From positions 1 through 25,721 of the forward strand of contig JALKBU010000755.1 of assembly GCA_023091735.1 (NCBI GenBank): 25,721 nt of DNA, written 5' to 3'. The position numbers and the translations under genes are program-made. Shown here in pieces: positions 18,469 to 25,721 of the stretch (position 1 is its first letter; each line of letters begins with the position of its first letter). Source of the DNA: Trichomonas tenax (Eukaryota; Parabasalia; Trichomonadida; Trichomonadidae). The notes beneath the pieces are model-generated. The model was not told the origin of the DNA. It worked only from the letters and a program-made list of their open reading frames with translations, and made no database searches.

Positions 18469-20871
18469 ATGATTTCTTCTCTATTATGTCTACGTTCTTC
18501 TTACACCCTCGAAAAGAACTGGAAATTCATCAAGGGAGAGCAGGAAGGCGCATACAAGGAAAAATACGACGATTCAACGTGGGATACAGTTCGAGTTCCT
18601 CATGATTGGGCTATCTACGGTCCATTCGATCAAAACAACAATGAAGAGGTTACAATAGTTAATACCGATGGTGAAACAGGCAAAAACAATCTCGAATCTG
18701 GTGTCGAAGGTGGATTGCCATGGATTGGCATTGGATGGTACCGTACAACTTTCAAGGCCACATATGGAAAGATCACCACACTCATATTCGATGGCGCTAT
18801 GTCTGACGCTAGAGTTTACGTTAATGGCGTTGAAGCTGGTTATTGGCCATACGGATACAACTCATTCTACTTTGATGTATCTAATCTCATCCACACAGAT
18901 GGCTCAGACAACGTTCTCGCTGTTCGTTTGCAGAATCTTCCTGAATCAACGAGATGGTACCCAGGAGCAGGCATTTACAGGAATGTCCACGTCCTAACGA
19001 CAGAGCAGATCTGTGTCTCTGTCTGGGGAACCCAGATCACAACACCAATTGTCGAAAAGGAATTTGCCAGTGTCAAGATCATCACTAAGCTCTTAAATGC
19101 TGACAATAAGCAGATAAGGATTGTCACAAAGATCTACAACCAGGCTGGTGAAGAAGTAGCATCACTTGACACGACACGCCTCAAAATCCCGAATACTCCA
19201 TACGAGCAAAACTTTTTGATTGAGAATCCAAATATGTGGTCACCAGAGACACCCAATGTCTACAAAGTCCACAGCCAGATTTACTCTAATAGCAATCTTG
19301 TTGATGAATACAACTCAACATTCGGTATCAGGAAGATCGAGTATATCCCACAGAAGGGATTCTTCCTTAATGGCGTCAACCGCAAGTTCCAGGGCGTTTG
19401 CAATCACCACGACCTCGGCCCGCTTGGTGCTGCTGTCCACGAGAAAGGCTTGATTCACCAGCTCACAATCCTTAAGGATATGGGCTGTGATTCCATCAGA
19501 ACATCACACAACATGCCAACACCAGAGCTTGTCAGGTTATGCGATGAGATGGGCTTCATGATGATGATTGAGTCCTTCGATGAATGGGATCAGCCAAAGG
19601 TCAAGAATGGATACCACCGCATCTTCGATGAGTGGGCTGAAAAGGACTTAGTCAACTCTATCCATCATTTCAGGAACCACCCATCTGTCATCATGTGGTC
19701 AATCGGTAACGAAATTCCAACGCAGTGCGCTGAATACGGCTACAAGGTTGCTAAGTTCCTCATCGACATCTGCCACAGAGAGGACCCAACAAGATTGGTT
19801 ACACTTGGAATGAACGGTATCCCATGCACATTGGATAACTTCCTTGCTTCATACATTGACATCCCAGGCATCAACTACCACTTCAACTGGTACGACCAGA
19901 TACATGAGAGATTGCCAAAGAAATTCGTTCTTGGCACAGAGACAACATCAACAGTCAGTGGACGTGGCGTTTACAAGTTCCCTGTCAAGTGGGGTGCCAT
20001 GATCAAGTATGACGACAAGCAGTCATCATCATACGATCTCGAGATTTGCGGATGGTCCAATGTTCCTGATGAAGACTTCATTATCATGGAAGATAGGAAT
20101 TTCACAATCGGTCACTTTGTTTGGACTGGCTTCGATTACCTCGGCGAGCCAACACCATATTACGAAAATGATTGGCCAGCGCACTCATCACTCTTCGGCA
20201 TTGTCGATCTTGCATCGATTCCTAAGGATAGATACTACTTGTACAAGGCCCAGTGGAACAAGAACGTCAACACACTCCATGTTCTTCCACACTGGACCTG
20301 GCCAGAACGTGTTGGCGAGGTTACGCCAATCTACGTCTACACAAACTTCCCAGCTGGTGAAGTATTCATCAACGGAGTTTCTCAGGGCATCGTTAACAAG
20401 ACAAAGAAGGGAGATCACTGTGACAGGTTCAGACTGAGATGGCCAAACACAGTCTATCAGCCAGGAGAAGTTAAAGTTGTTGCATATGATGGCGAAGGCA
20501 AAGTTGCAATGACTAAGATTGTCAAGACAGCTGGTGAACCACATCACCTTAAGCTCGAGACACCACATACTACAATCAAGGCTGATGAGAAGGATCTTTC
20601 TTATGTCTACGTTTCTATCCTCGATAAAGACGGAAATCTTTGTCCACGTGCTAACAATCTTATCCAGTTTATGGTCTCTGGTGCGGGTCACTTCAAGGCT
20701 GTTGCCAATGGTGACTCAACTTGCACAGAGTTATTCCACCTTCCTCAGATGCACGCTTTCAACGGAATGCTCACAGTCCTTGTCCAATCCAACGACACAC
20801 CAGGTGACATCACACTTGAATGCTACAGCGAGGGAATTGAAGGAGCAGAGATCACAATAACTGCTGCCTAA
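18469..20871 (+). CDS. GH2 family glycosidase (beta-galactosidase-like)
   Basis: This 800-residue enzyme has the bacterial-type GH2 layout. The sugar-binding jelly roll is at about 12-180 (VPHDWAIYGPFD, GGLPWIGIGWYRT, RWYPGAGIYRNV). An Ig-like domain is at about 184-285. The catalytic TIM barrel is at about 290-600. A DUF4982-like domain is at about 603-690 (EVFINGVSQG), and a GH2_C5-like domain at about 690-800 (VSGAGHFKAVANGDST). The predicted acid/base is Glu415 (SIGNEIP) and the nucleophile Glu491 (LGTETTS); GHFVWTGFDYLGEPTPYY closes the active site. All catalytic features are present, so it should be active on terminal beta-linked sugars, probably galactosides; exact specificity is not readable. 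The N-terminus is short (MISSLLCLRSSYT), at best a weak signal peptide. Its closest obvious relatives in layout are Bacteroidetes enzymes, suggesting lateral transfer. A paralogue faces it at 22067-24511. The stop forms TAAA. Confidence 0.93.
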   Translation: MISSLLCLRSSYTLEKNWKFIKGEQEGAYKEKYDDSTWDTVRVPHDWAIYGPFDQNNNEEVTIVNTDGETGKNNLESGVEGGLPWIGIGWYRTTFKATYGKITTLIFDGAMSDARVYVNGVEAGYWPYGYNSFYFDVSNLIHTDGSDNVLAVRLQNLPESTRWYPGAGIYRNVHVLTTEQICVSVWGTQITTPIVEKEFASVKIITKLLNADNKQIRIVTKIYNQAGEEVASLDTTRLKIPNTPYEQNFLIENPNMWSPETPNVYKVHSQIYSNSNLVDEYNSTFGIRKIEYIPQKGFFLNGVNRKFQGVCNHHDLGPLGAAVHEKGLIHQLTILKDMGCDSIRTSHNMPTPELVRLCDEMGFMMMIESFDEWDQPKVKNGYHRIFDEWAEKDLVNSIHHFRNHPSVIMWSIGNEIPTQCAEYGYKVAKFLIDICHREDPTRLVTLGMNGIPCTLDNFLASYIDIPGINYHFNWYDQIHERLPKKFVLGTETTSTVSGRGVYKFPVKWGAMIKYDDKQSSSYDLEICGWSNVPDEDFIIMEDRNFTIGHFVWTGFDYLGEPTPYYENDWPAHSSLFGIVDLASIPKDRYYLYKAQWNKNVNTLHVLPHWTWPERVGEVTPIYVYTNFPAGEVFINGVSQGIVNKTKKGDHCDRFRLRWPNTVYQPGEVKVVAYDGEGKVAMTKIVKTAGEPHHLKLETPHTTIKADEKDLSYVYVSILDKDGNLCPRANNLIQFMVSGAGHFKAVANGDSTCTELFHLPQMHAFNGMLTVLVQSNDTPGDITLECYSEGIEGAEITITAA

Positions 20872-21197
20872 AGTTTTAGTAAACATCTCATTTCTCACTA
20901 ATCTAATCAAAGATTTACCAAAACTATAACTTTAATTATCATTTAAAAAGTTAACATATGCTTTAGAAACACCTAAATATAAATCCAAAATGTGTGATGA
21001 AGCCTTTTATACCATCAAAATAATCAAAGAAAAGAAACTGTTACTTTTTACAAATTGAAGCATTTTATGAATGTCACTTTTTTACTATTATTGTCACTTT
21101 TTGTTGTAACTTCTGTCAATTTTTAATTATCACTTTTCAATTAATTAGTGACACTTTTGACATATCGAAGATTGTCACTTTTACATTTTTGATAAGG
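20872..21197. promoter_or_regulatory. spacer with TGTCACTTTT array upstream of the small gene
   Basis: Between the GH2 stop and the ATG at 21198 there is a run of similar words: TGTTACTTTTTAC (21039), TGTCACTTTTTTAC (21073), TGTCACTTTTTG (21093), TGTCAATTTTT (21115), TATCACTTTTC (21129), GACACTTTTG (21150) and TGTCACTTTTAC (21174). Spacing is mostly near 20 nt. Each TCACT matches the trichomonad initiator TCA-Y-W, and the last lies about 20 nt before the ATG. No gene is seen. Confidence 0.5.
21175..21179 (+). promoter_or_regulatory. candidate Inr (TCACT) of the small gene
   Basis: TCACT lies about 20 nt upstream of ATG 21198 and matches the trichomonad initiator TCA-Y-W exactly. It is the last member of the array of similar words. 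Confidence 0.5.
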
Positions 21198-21707
21198 ATG
21201 ACTAAAATCGATCCGATGATAGAGAGGCAGGCAAACATGCTCTTCAACATGTACCAGATAAGTTACGTCGCGAAGCCGGTCAAACTCGTCGTCGTTTCGG
21301 GTAACGTCACGAAAATTTCACAAATCGAAATCAAGTCTGTTTCTACATGCATCAAGCGCGATGGAGGTGTGTCAATGCTTATAGTCGACGTCATGGATCC
21401 GATCCACGTTGACGGAGAAGAAGGTTTCTCGCAAGTTTCGTGGGGAACCGTGCAAGCAGCGCATGGCCCAGTGAAATTCATCGTTTGCAGTCAGAAAACA
21501 TCGCGCGCGCCAATTGTTATCAACGGTCCTACAGATGTTATGGAACTTTGGTACGATGCGTTAAGATTACTCATTTCCAACGCTAACCCAGAGACTGAGA
21601 CATCAATTAAACTCAGGGATACGCTGCTGCACGGTTTGCAATACTCAAATATGCCAGCAGAAGCTTTACCGGAAATTCCTCCTGCACCAGCAGATTTAGC
21701 GTTCTGA
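21198..21707 (+). CDS. small conserved-looking protein, possible PH-like fold
   Basis: I do not recognise this 169-residue protein. The start is ATG 21198; upstream in frame only a TTG and no ATG is available. A helix (IERQANMLFNMYQ) is followed by about seven predicted beta-strands from residue 25 to 105 (KPVKLVVVSGNVTKI, SMLIVDVMD, VKFIVCSQK). A C-terminal amphipathic helix with Trp (VMELWYDALRLLI) comes next, then a Pro/Ala-rich tail (PEIPPAPADLAF). Strands plus a capping Trp-containing helix are the pattern of PH-like domains, hence the tentative idea of a lipid- or protein-binding adaptor. Codons are rich in CpG near the start (GTC GTC GTT TCG), unlike the flanking DNA, which argues for selection and expression. 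It lies between two convergent GH2 genes but shows no functional link to them. Confidence 0.75.
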   Translation: MTKIDPMIERQANMLFNMYQISYVAKPVKLVVVSGNVTKISQIEIKSVSTCIKRDGGVSMLIVDVMDPIHVDGEEGFSQVSWGTVQAAHGPVKFIVCSQKTSRAPIVINGPTDVMELWYDALRLLISNANPETETSIKLRDTLLHGLQYSNMPAEALPEIPPAPADLAF

Positions 21708-22066
21708 GTCGATGCCATGACATGCATATACTGTGTATCTTTATAAAATCATATTAAAAATGTTTACATTATTCGTATCCACTTTTCGTTATTTTGAATA
21801 TGCTTTATTCCTCAACAATCTAACAATATTTATCATATTCATGCTATGTTTTTTTTATATTTATGAGCTAGACTACTTTTATAACATAAATCGAATAACA
21901 AGATTATAATATCAGAAATCACAATGGATAATCAAGCTTTTCAAATTTGATATAGCACAGCTTAAGGTATTTTAAGTAAATTAATGATCAAAAACAAGCA
22001 AATTTTGATGAAATAATATTTGAGATTTTGCATATTAAAATATCATACATCAGGGTATAGCTGTTT
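21708..22066. other. convergent spacer, nothing recognised
   Basis: AT-rich region between the small gene and the 3' end of the second GH2 gene. No gene or clear repeat is seen. Confidence 0.5.
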
Positions 22067-24511
22067 TTATTGTTTAGAAGATTTCATTGTTATCCTTCCG
22101 CTGATGAGTCCATCTGCAGATGCCATGAGAACGATGTCTCCTGCTTCGCCCTCGTTTGTCTGGACGATGCATGTCATCTGGCCAGCGAATACGTGCATCT
22201 GTGGTATCTGGAATAATTCCAGGCATGTTGCATCACCGTTTGCCACTGCTTTGAAGTGTCCAGCGCCTCTGACTTCGAAATTAATGAGGTTAGTTGCTGT
22301 TGGGCACAAGTTGCCATCTTCGTCAACGACTGAAACTGTTACGTAAGCAAGATCCTTGCCGTCTGCCTTGAGGAAGATATGCTTCGATTCAAGCTTGATG
22401 TGGTGTGGAGCACCAGCAGTTCTGATGGTCTGAACCATGCCGATATTGTCTAAGTCATCATATGCAATAACCTTGATGGATCCTGGGGCGTAATTGACAT
22501 CGTTCCACATCATTCTATATCTTTCAACGTTAGAGCCGCCGGTGTGCTTCGTGATGTTGCCCTGGGAAACGCCGTTGATGAAGAGCTCAGCCTTCTGATA
22601 GTCTGTGTAGACGTAGATAGGGACGGATTGTCCAACACGATCTGGCCATGTCCAGTGTGGGACAATGTGCAATGTGTGGGCCTCCTTGTTCCACTGAGCG
22701 CGGTAGAGGTAGTAGCGGTCCTTTGGAATCGAAGCCAAGTCGATGATGCCGAAGTATGAGGAGTGTGATGGCCATCCTCCGATGTTGTCATAGTATGGTG
22801 TTGGTTCACCAAGATAGTCGAAACCTGTCCAAACGAAGTGGCCTAACATGTATTCCTTGTCATCCATCCAGACGAAATCGTCATCTGGGATGTTGGACCA
22901 GCCGCAGTACTCTGTGTCGTAGCCATTGGACTGGTGTGAGTCGTATCTAACCATGGCAGCGAACTTTGGTGGGAACATGTATGTTCCGCGTGAGCTGACT
23001 GTTGATGTTGTCTCAGAGCCAAGAACATAGCGCTGTGGAAGCAGGTCGTAAGCATTTTGGTAAAGGAAGTCGCGATAGTTGAGTCCAGGGATATCGATCT
23101 CAGCACCAAAGCCGTTAGTGATGATAGTAGCAACCTGGTCCATGCCGCATGTGATGAATCTTGTTGGATCCTCTCTGTGGCAGATATCACGAAGGAAGAT
23201 AGCGACATTGCGGCCGTGTGCAGAACTCTGTGATGGAACTTCGTTACCAATTGACCACAAGATAACAGATGGATCATTGCGATAATGATGAATTGTGGCG
23301 ACAAGATCCTTCTCTGCCCACTCGTTGAAGATTCTGTGATAGCCATTAGAGCACTTGGCCTCATCCCATTCATCGAATGTTTCAACCATCATCATGAAGC
23401 CCATCTCGTTACATAACTGGACGAGCTCTGGGGCTGGCATGTTGTGCGATGTTCTGATTGAGTCGCAGCCCATGTCCTTAAGGATCTCGAGCTGATGACG
23501 CAACGCCTTGACGTTGACAGCAGCACCAAGTGGCCCAAGATCGTGATGGTTGCAAACGCCCTTGAACTGGCGGCGAACACCGTTAAGGAAGAAGCCTTTC
23601 TCAGGAACGAATTGGATCTTCCTGAAACCGAACACTGTGTTATAAGAATCGACGACAGTGTTTCCAAGATAAATCTTTGTGGCAGCTGTGTAGAGATTTG
23701 GTGTCTCTGGGGACCAAAGCTTTGGCTTCTCGACAACGAAATTCTGCTCAAATGGCTGATTGTTGTAAACCTTGCGCTTCACGTCTTCGAAAACAACAAC
23801 TGTTCCATCAGGACCCAAAATGTTTGTAACAACACGGATTTCGTTATCCTGGGATCCAAGGATTGTTGTCAATAACTTAACAGTGCCCATCTCTGCGCAG
23901 ACGTGCGGTGTTGTTAATAATGTGCCCCAAACTGGAACATGGATCAAATCTGTTGTCAGGACATAGACGTTACGATATATGCCTGCGCCTGGATACCAAC
24001 GTGAAGAATCCTTCAAGTTTTCCAATCTCACAGCGAGAACGTTGTCTGAGCCGTCTGGATTGACAAGCTCTGTGACGTCGAAGTGGAAAGAGTTGTATCC
24101 GTACGGCCAGTAACCCGCGAGCTTTCCATTTACCCACACTTTTGCGTCCGCCATCGCGCCATCGAAAACAAGTGTTGTAAGCTTGCCGGGGGTTGTCTTG
24201 AATGTCGTTCTGTACCATCCTACGCCTACCCATGGGAGACCACCTGTTTCTCCGTGTGTCAAAATTTCAACTTCTTCAATTTCATTAGTTTTTTCGTTTA
24301 CTTTCTTTTCTTTCCTTGTATATTCGCCATAGCTGTGATCAAATGGTCCATAAATGGCCCAATCGTGAGGAACAGTGACAATATCCCATTTTGAGTCATC
24401 GTAATCGATTTGTTCTGCACCAGATTGTTCACCTTTGATGAACCTCCAGTTCTTCTCAAGGGCGACACTGGATCTGTCAGAGAACGTCAAATAAGCAAAC
24501 AATGACAGCAT
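22067..24511 (-). CDS. second GH2 family glycosidase (beta-galactosidase-like)
   Basis: This 814-residue paralogue of the enzyme at 18469 has the same domain order and closely similar motifs throughout: VPHDWAIYGPFD, GGLPWVGVGWYRT, SRWYPGAGIYRNVYV, CNHHDLGPLGAAV, DMGCDSIRTSHNMP. The predicted acid/base is Glu424 (SIGNEVP) and the nucleophile Glu500 (LGSETTS). DUF4982-like (AELFINGVSQG) and C-terminal GH2_C5-like (VRGAGHFKAVANGDAT) domains are present. A charged loop of about 30 residues (EYTRKEKKVNEKTNE) replaces the Asn-rich one of the other copy at the same site, ahead of GGLPW. The N-terminus (MLSLFAYLTFSDRSSVA) could act as a short signal peptide. Active-site residues are complete. A CCACTTTTTT word lies about 20 nt upstream of the ATG, one base from TCACTTTT. 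The stop forms TAAAA. It probably releases sugars from host or dietary glycans, outside the cell or in lysosomes. Confidence 0.93.
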   Translation of the reverse strand: MLSLFAYLTFSDRSSVALEKNWRFIKGEQSGAEQIDYDDSKWDIVTVPHDWAIYGPFDHSYGEYTRKEKKVNEKTNEIEEVEILTHGETGGLPWVGVGWYRTTFKTTPGKLTTLVFDGAMADAKVWVNGKLAGYWPYGYNSFHFDVTELVNPDGSDNVLAVRLENLKDSSRWYPGAGIYRNVYVLTTDLIHVPVWGTLLTTPHVCAEMGTVKLLTTILGSQDNEIRVVTNILGPDGTVVVFEDVKRKVYNNQPFEQNFVVEKPKLWSPETPNLYTAATKIYLGNTVVDSYNTVFGFRKIQFVPEKGFFLNGVRRQFKGVCNHHDLGPLGAAVNVKALRHQLEILKDMGCDSIRTSHNMPAPELVQLCNEMGFMMMVETFDEWDEAKCSNGYHRIFNEWAEKDLVATIHHYRNDPSVILWSIGNEVPSQSSAHGRNVAIFLRDICHREDPTRFITCGMDQVATIITNGFGAEIDIPGLNYRDFLYQNAYDLLPQRYVLGSETTSTVSSRGTYMFPPKFAAMVRYDSHQSNGYDTEYCGWSNIPDDDFVWMDDKEYMLGHFVWTGFDYLGEPTPYYDNIGGWPSHSSYFGIIDLASIPKDRYYLYRAQWNKEAHTLHIVPHWTWPDRVGQSVPIYVYTDYQKAELFINGVSQGNITKHTGGSNVERYRMMWNDVNYAPGSIKVIAYDDLDNIGMVQTIRTAGAPHHIKLESKHIFLKADGKDLAYVTVSVVDEDGNLCPTATNLINFEVRGAGHFKAVANGDATCLELFQIPQMHVFAGQMTCIVQTNEGEAGDIVLMASADGLISGRITMKSSKQ

Positions 24512-25721
24512 TTATTTTTTTAATTCAAAAAAGTGGTTTTAAATGTCATAATTATTTATTTGATATTTAGATTTGACATAATATATTATATCCAAAAATC
24601 GCCACAAAATTAGCAAATTGCATTGTCAGTCATGAGAAAAAATAGGGCCTATAATTTCATTGATAAAATATGTGTATATACTCTTTTTGCAGGCTAAATG
24701 TCCAATAAAAATTCTAATTCTCCCAAAAGTCAATTCACAATTGAAAAAAATGCCATTTGGTGCATTGACGGTTAAGGACTATAATTTTTCATTCTCAAAA
24801 TGATGCCCAGTTAATGATTTGCATTGATTTATTTTTTTATCGATAAATCACAAATAAATTTACAATTCATTTGGTTTTAACTCTTTTTATATTAAAAATC
24901 TTTTATAAAATATATAGCTATGTGATTTAAACTTATCAATAATCTTCAATTCCGAAATTTAGAAATGATCAATAACAAAATCATTTTCAAAACATTGAAC
25001 TATCATTAATTAACATTAAAAATATTATAGCCAATTAATTTGCAGCATTAGAGTCAAAACCATATGTCTATAAATATTATAGAATAGCTAAAACAATGCA
25101 TTTTCATTTTCGAGATATCTTCATAAAAAGTGAACAATCTCAGGATCTGTAAATGTATTTTCCAAATTTTATCAATCAAAATATAATCAACGCAATGTCT
25201 AGATATCCACCACATCAATAGAATTAAACATTTTTGAACATTAGTGTCATTCATATGGCATGTAAAAAATAATGTCATGTAAAATATTCAATTGATTTGT
25301 CATGTAAAATAATTTAAGATAATCTGACATGTAAACTGAAAGATAAAAATCTGTTGTGTAAAAATTAATTTTGAGAAGGTTTGTCGTATCGAATATTCAA
25401 TTTGATTTGTCATGTAAAATGAAAACTCACGTCCGAGTCAAATTACAAAAGTCATATTTGGGATTTATATTTTGCAATTTCACTGTGATTTTTGTAAGAA
25501 TGCAAATATGGAAAATAAAATAGATTCTTGAAGATAAAAAATGGACTTCTGGAAAAATGTCTGGAAATAAGAAATTTAATTTTCGTATATATATACTCCT
25601 AATAATAACATATTTTGTTTATATCTTGTAGATTGTCATAGTGTAGAACTGGTAAGCTCTAAATTTTAGTAAATTTCGAGATCCAAAATTTGGAAAATTG
25701 AGGTATATGTTTTTTAAACGA
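24512..25721. other. 1.2-kb AT-rich region with ACATGT/TCATGT motif cluster
   Basis: No gene is supported. A cluster at 25257-25424 contains GGCATGTAAAAAATA, TGTCATGTAAAATA (25273), TGTCATGTAAAATAA (25299), TGACATGTAAAC (25325) and TGTCATGTAAAATGAA (25409), plus a decayed TGTCGTATCGAATATTCAAT (25382). It also holds a 12-nt palindrome TTTATCGATAAA at 24836-24847. A 74-codon minus-strand frame at 25054-25278 runs through part of the motif cluster and looks spurious. The region is the 5' flank of the second GH2 gene and perhaps of a gene beyond the window. Confidence 0.5.
25257..25424. repeat. cluster of TGTCATGTAAAA repeats
   Basis: Four or five near-identical copies of TGTCATGTAAAA occur within 170 bp. 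Two of them, 25273 and the decayed copy at 25382, share a further ATTCAATT extension, which is also present beside the copy at 17779. The copies are mostly in the same orientation. Confidence 0.65.

Noticed and set aside
24836..24847. Palindrome TTTATCGATAAA as an operator
   Set aside because: A single short AT-rich palindrome far from a start codon is expected by chance.
25054..25278. 74-codon minus-strand ORF
   Set aside because: It runs through a non-coding motif cluster, is AT-driven in composition and has no family features.

Overview
The window looks like nuclear DNA of a parabasalid protist, most likely a trichomonad of the Tritrichomonas/Trichomonas type. The evidence is the mix of families and the gene style. 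There is a giant BEACH protein, a BspA-like leucine-rich surface protein with a Pro-rich stalk and one membrane anchor, a DUF3447-type ankyrin protein, a small bromodomain plus NET (BET-like) protein, a glycine-rich family and two bacterial-type GH2 glycosidases. All are uninterrupted ORFs in about 65-70% AT spacers. Most start codons have a TCA trinucleotide (Inr-like) 10-30 nt upstream, and several stops form TAAA, as in trichomonad 3' ends. The species call is inference; no rRNA gene is present.

Layout. 566-7672 (+): BEACH/WD40 protein of 2368 aa. 7826-9471 (-): two decayed copies of a glycine-rich gene. The larger keeps one 336-codon frame broken only by three TAA codons; the smaller is a short relic. 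10003-11022 (-): DUF3447 ankyrin protein, apparently 3'-truncated where it runs into a GC-rich, foldable island (9983-10050) ending in a T7 run. 11023-12414: no convincing gene. 12415-15216 (-): BspA-like surface protein with a 24-bp minisatellite in its stalk. 15824-16732 (+): Cys- and sequon-rich beta-helix-like fragment without signal peptide or anchor. 17071-17751 (-): mini-BET protein. 18469-20871 (+) and 22067-24511 (-): paralogous GH2 enzymes facing each other around a small gene (21198-21707, +) of unknown function with a possible PH-like fold. 24512-25721: non-coding.

How it works together. This is not an operon. The common theme is a parasite or commensal surface and secreted toolkit: BspA-like adhesin, beta-helix family, glycine-rich family and glycan-cutting GH2 enzymes. 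It is interspersed with housekeeping or regulatory genes (BEACH trafficking protein, BET-like chromatin reader). The least explained signals are non-coding: a cluster of TACATGTCA / TGACATGTA words between the divergent BET and GH2 genes, recurring upstream of the second GH2 gene and of the BspA gene, and a roughly 20-nt-spaced array of TGTCACTTTT words just upstream of the small gene at 21198.
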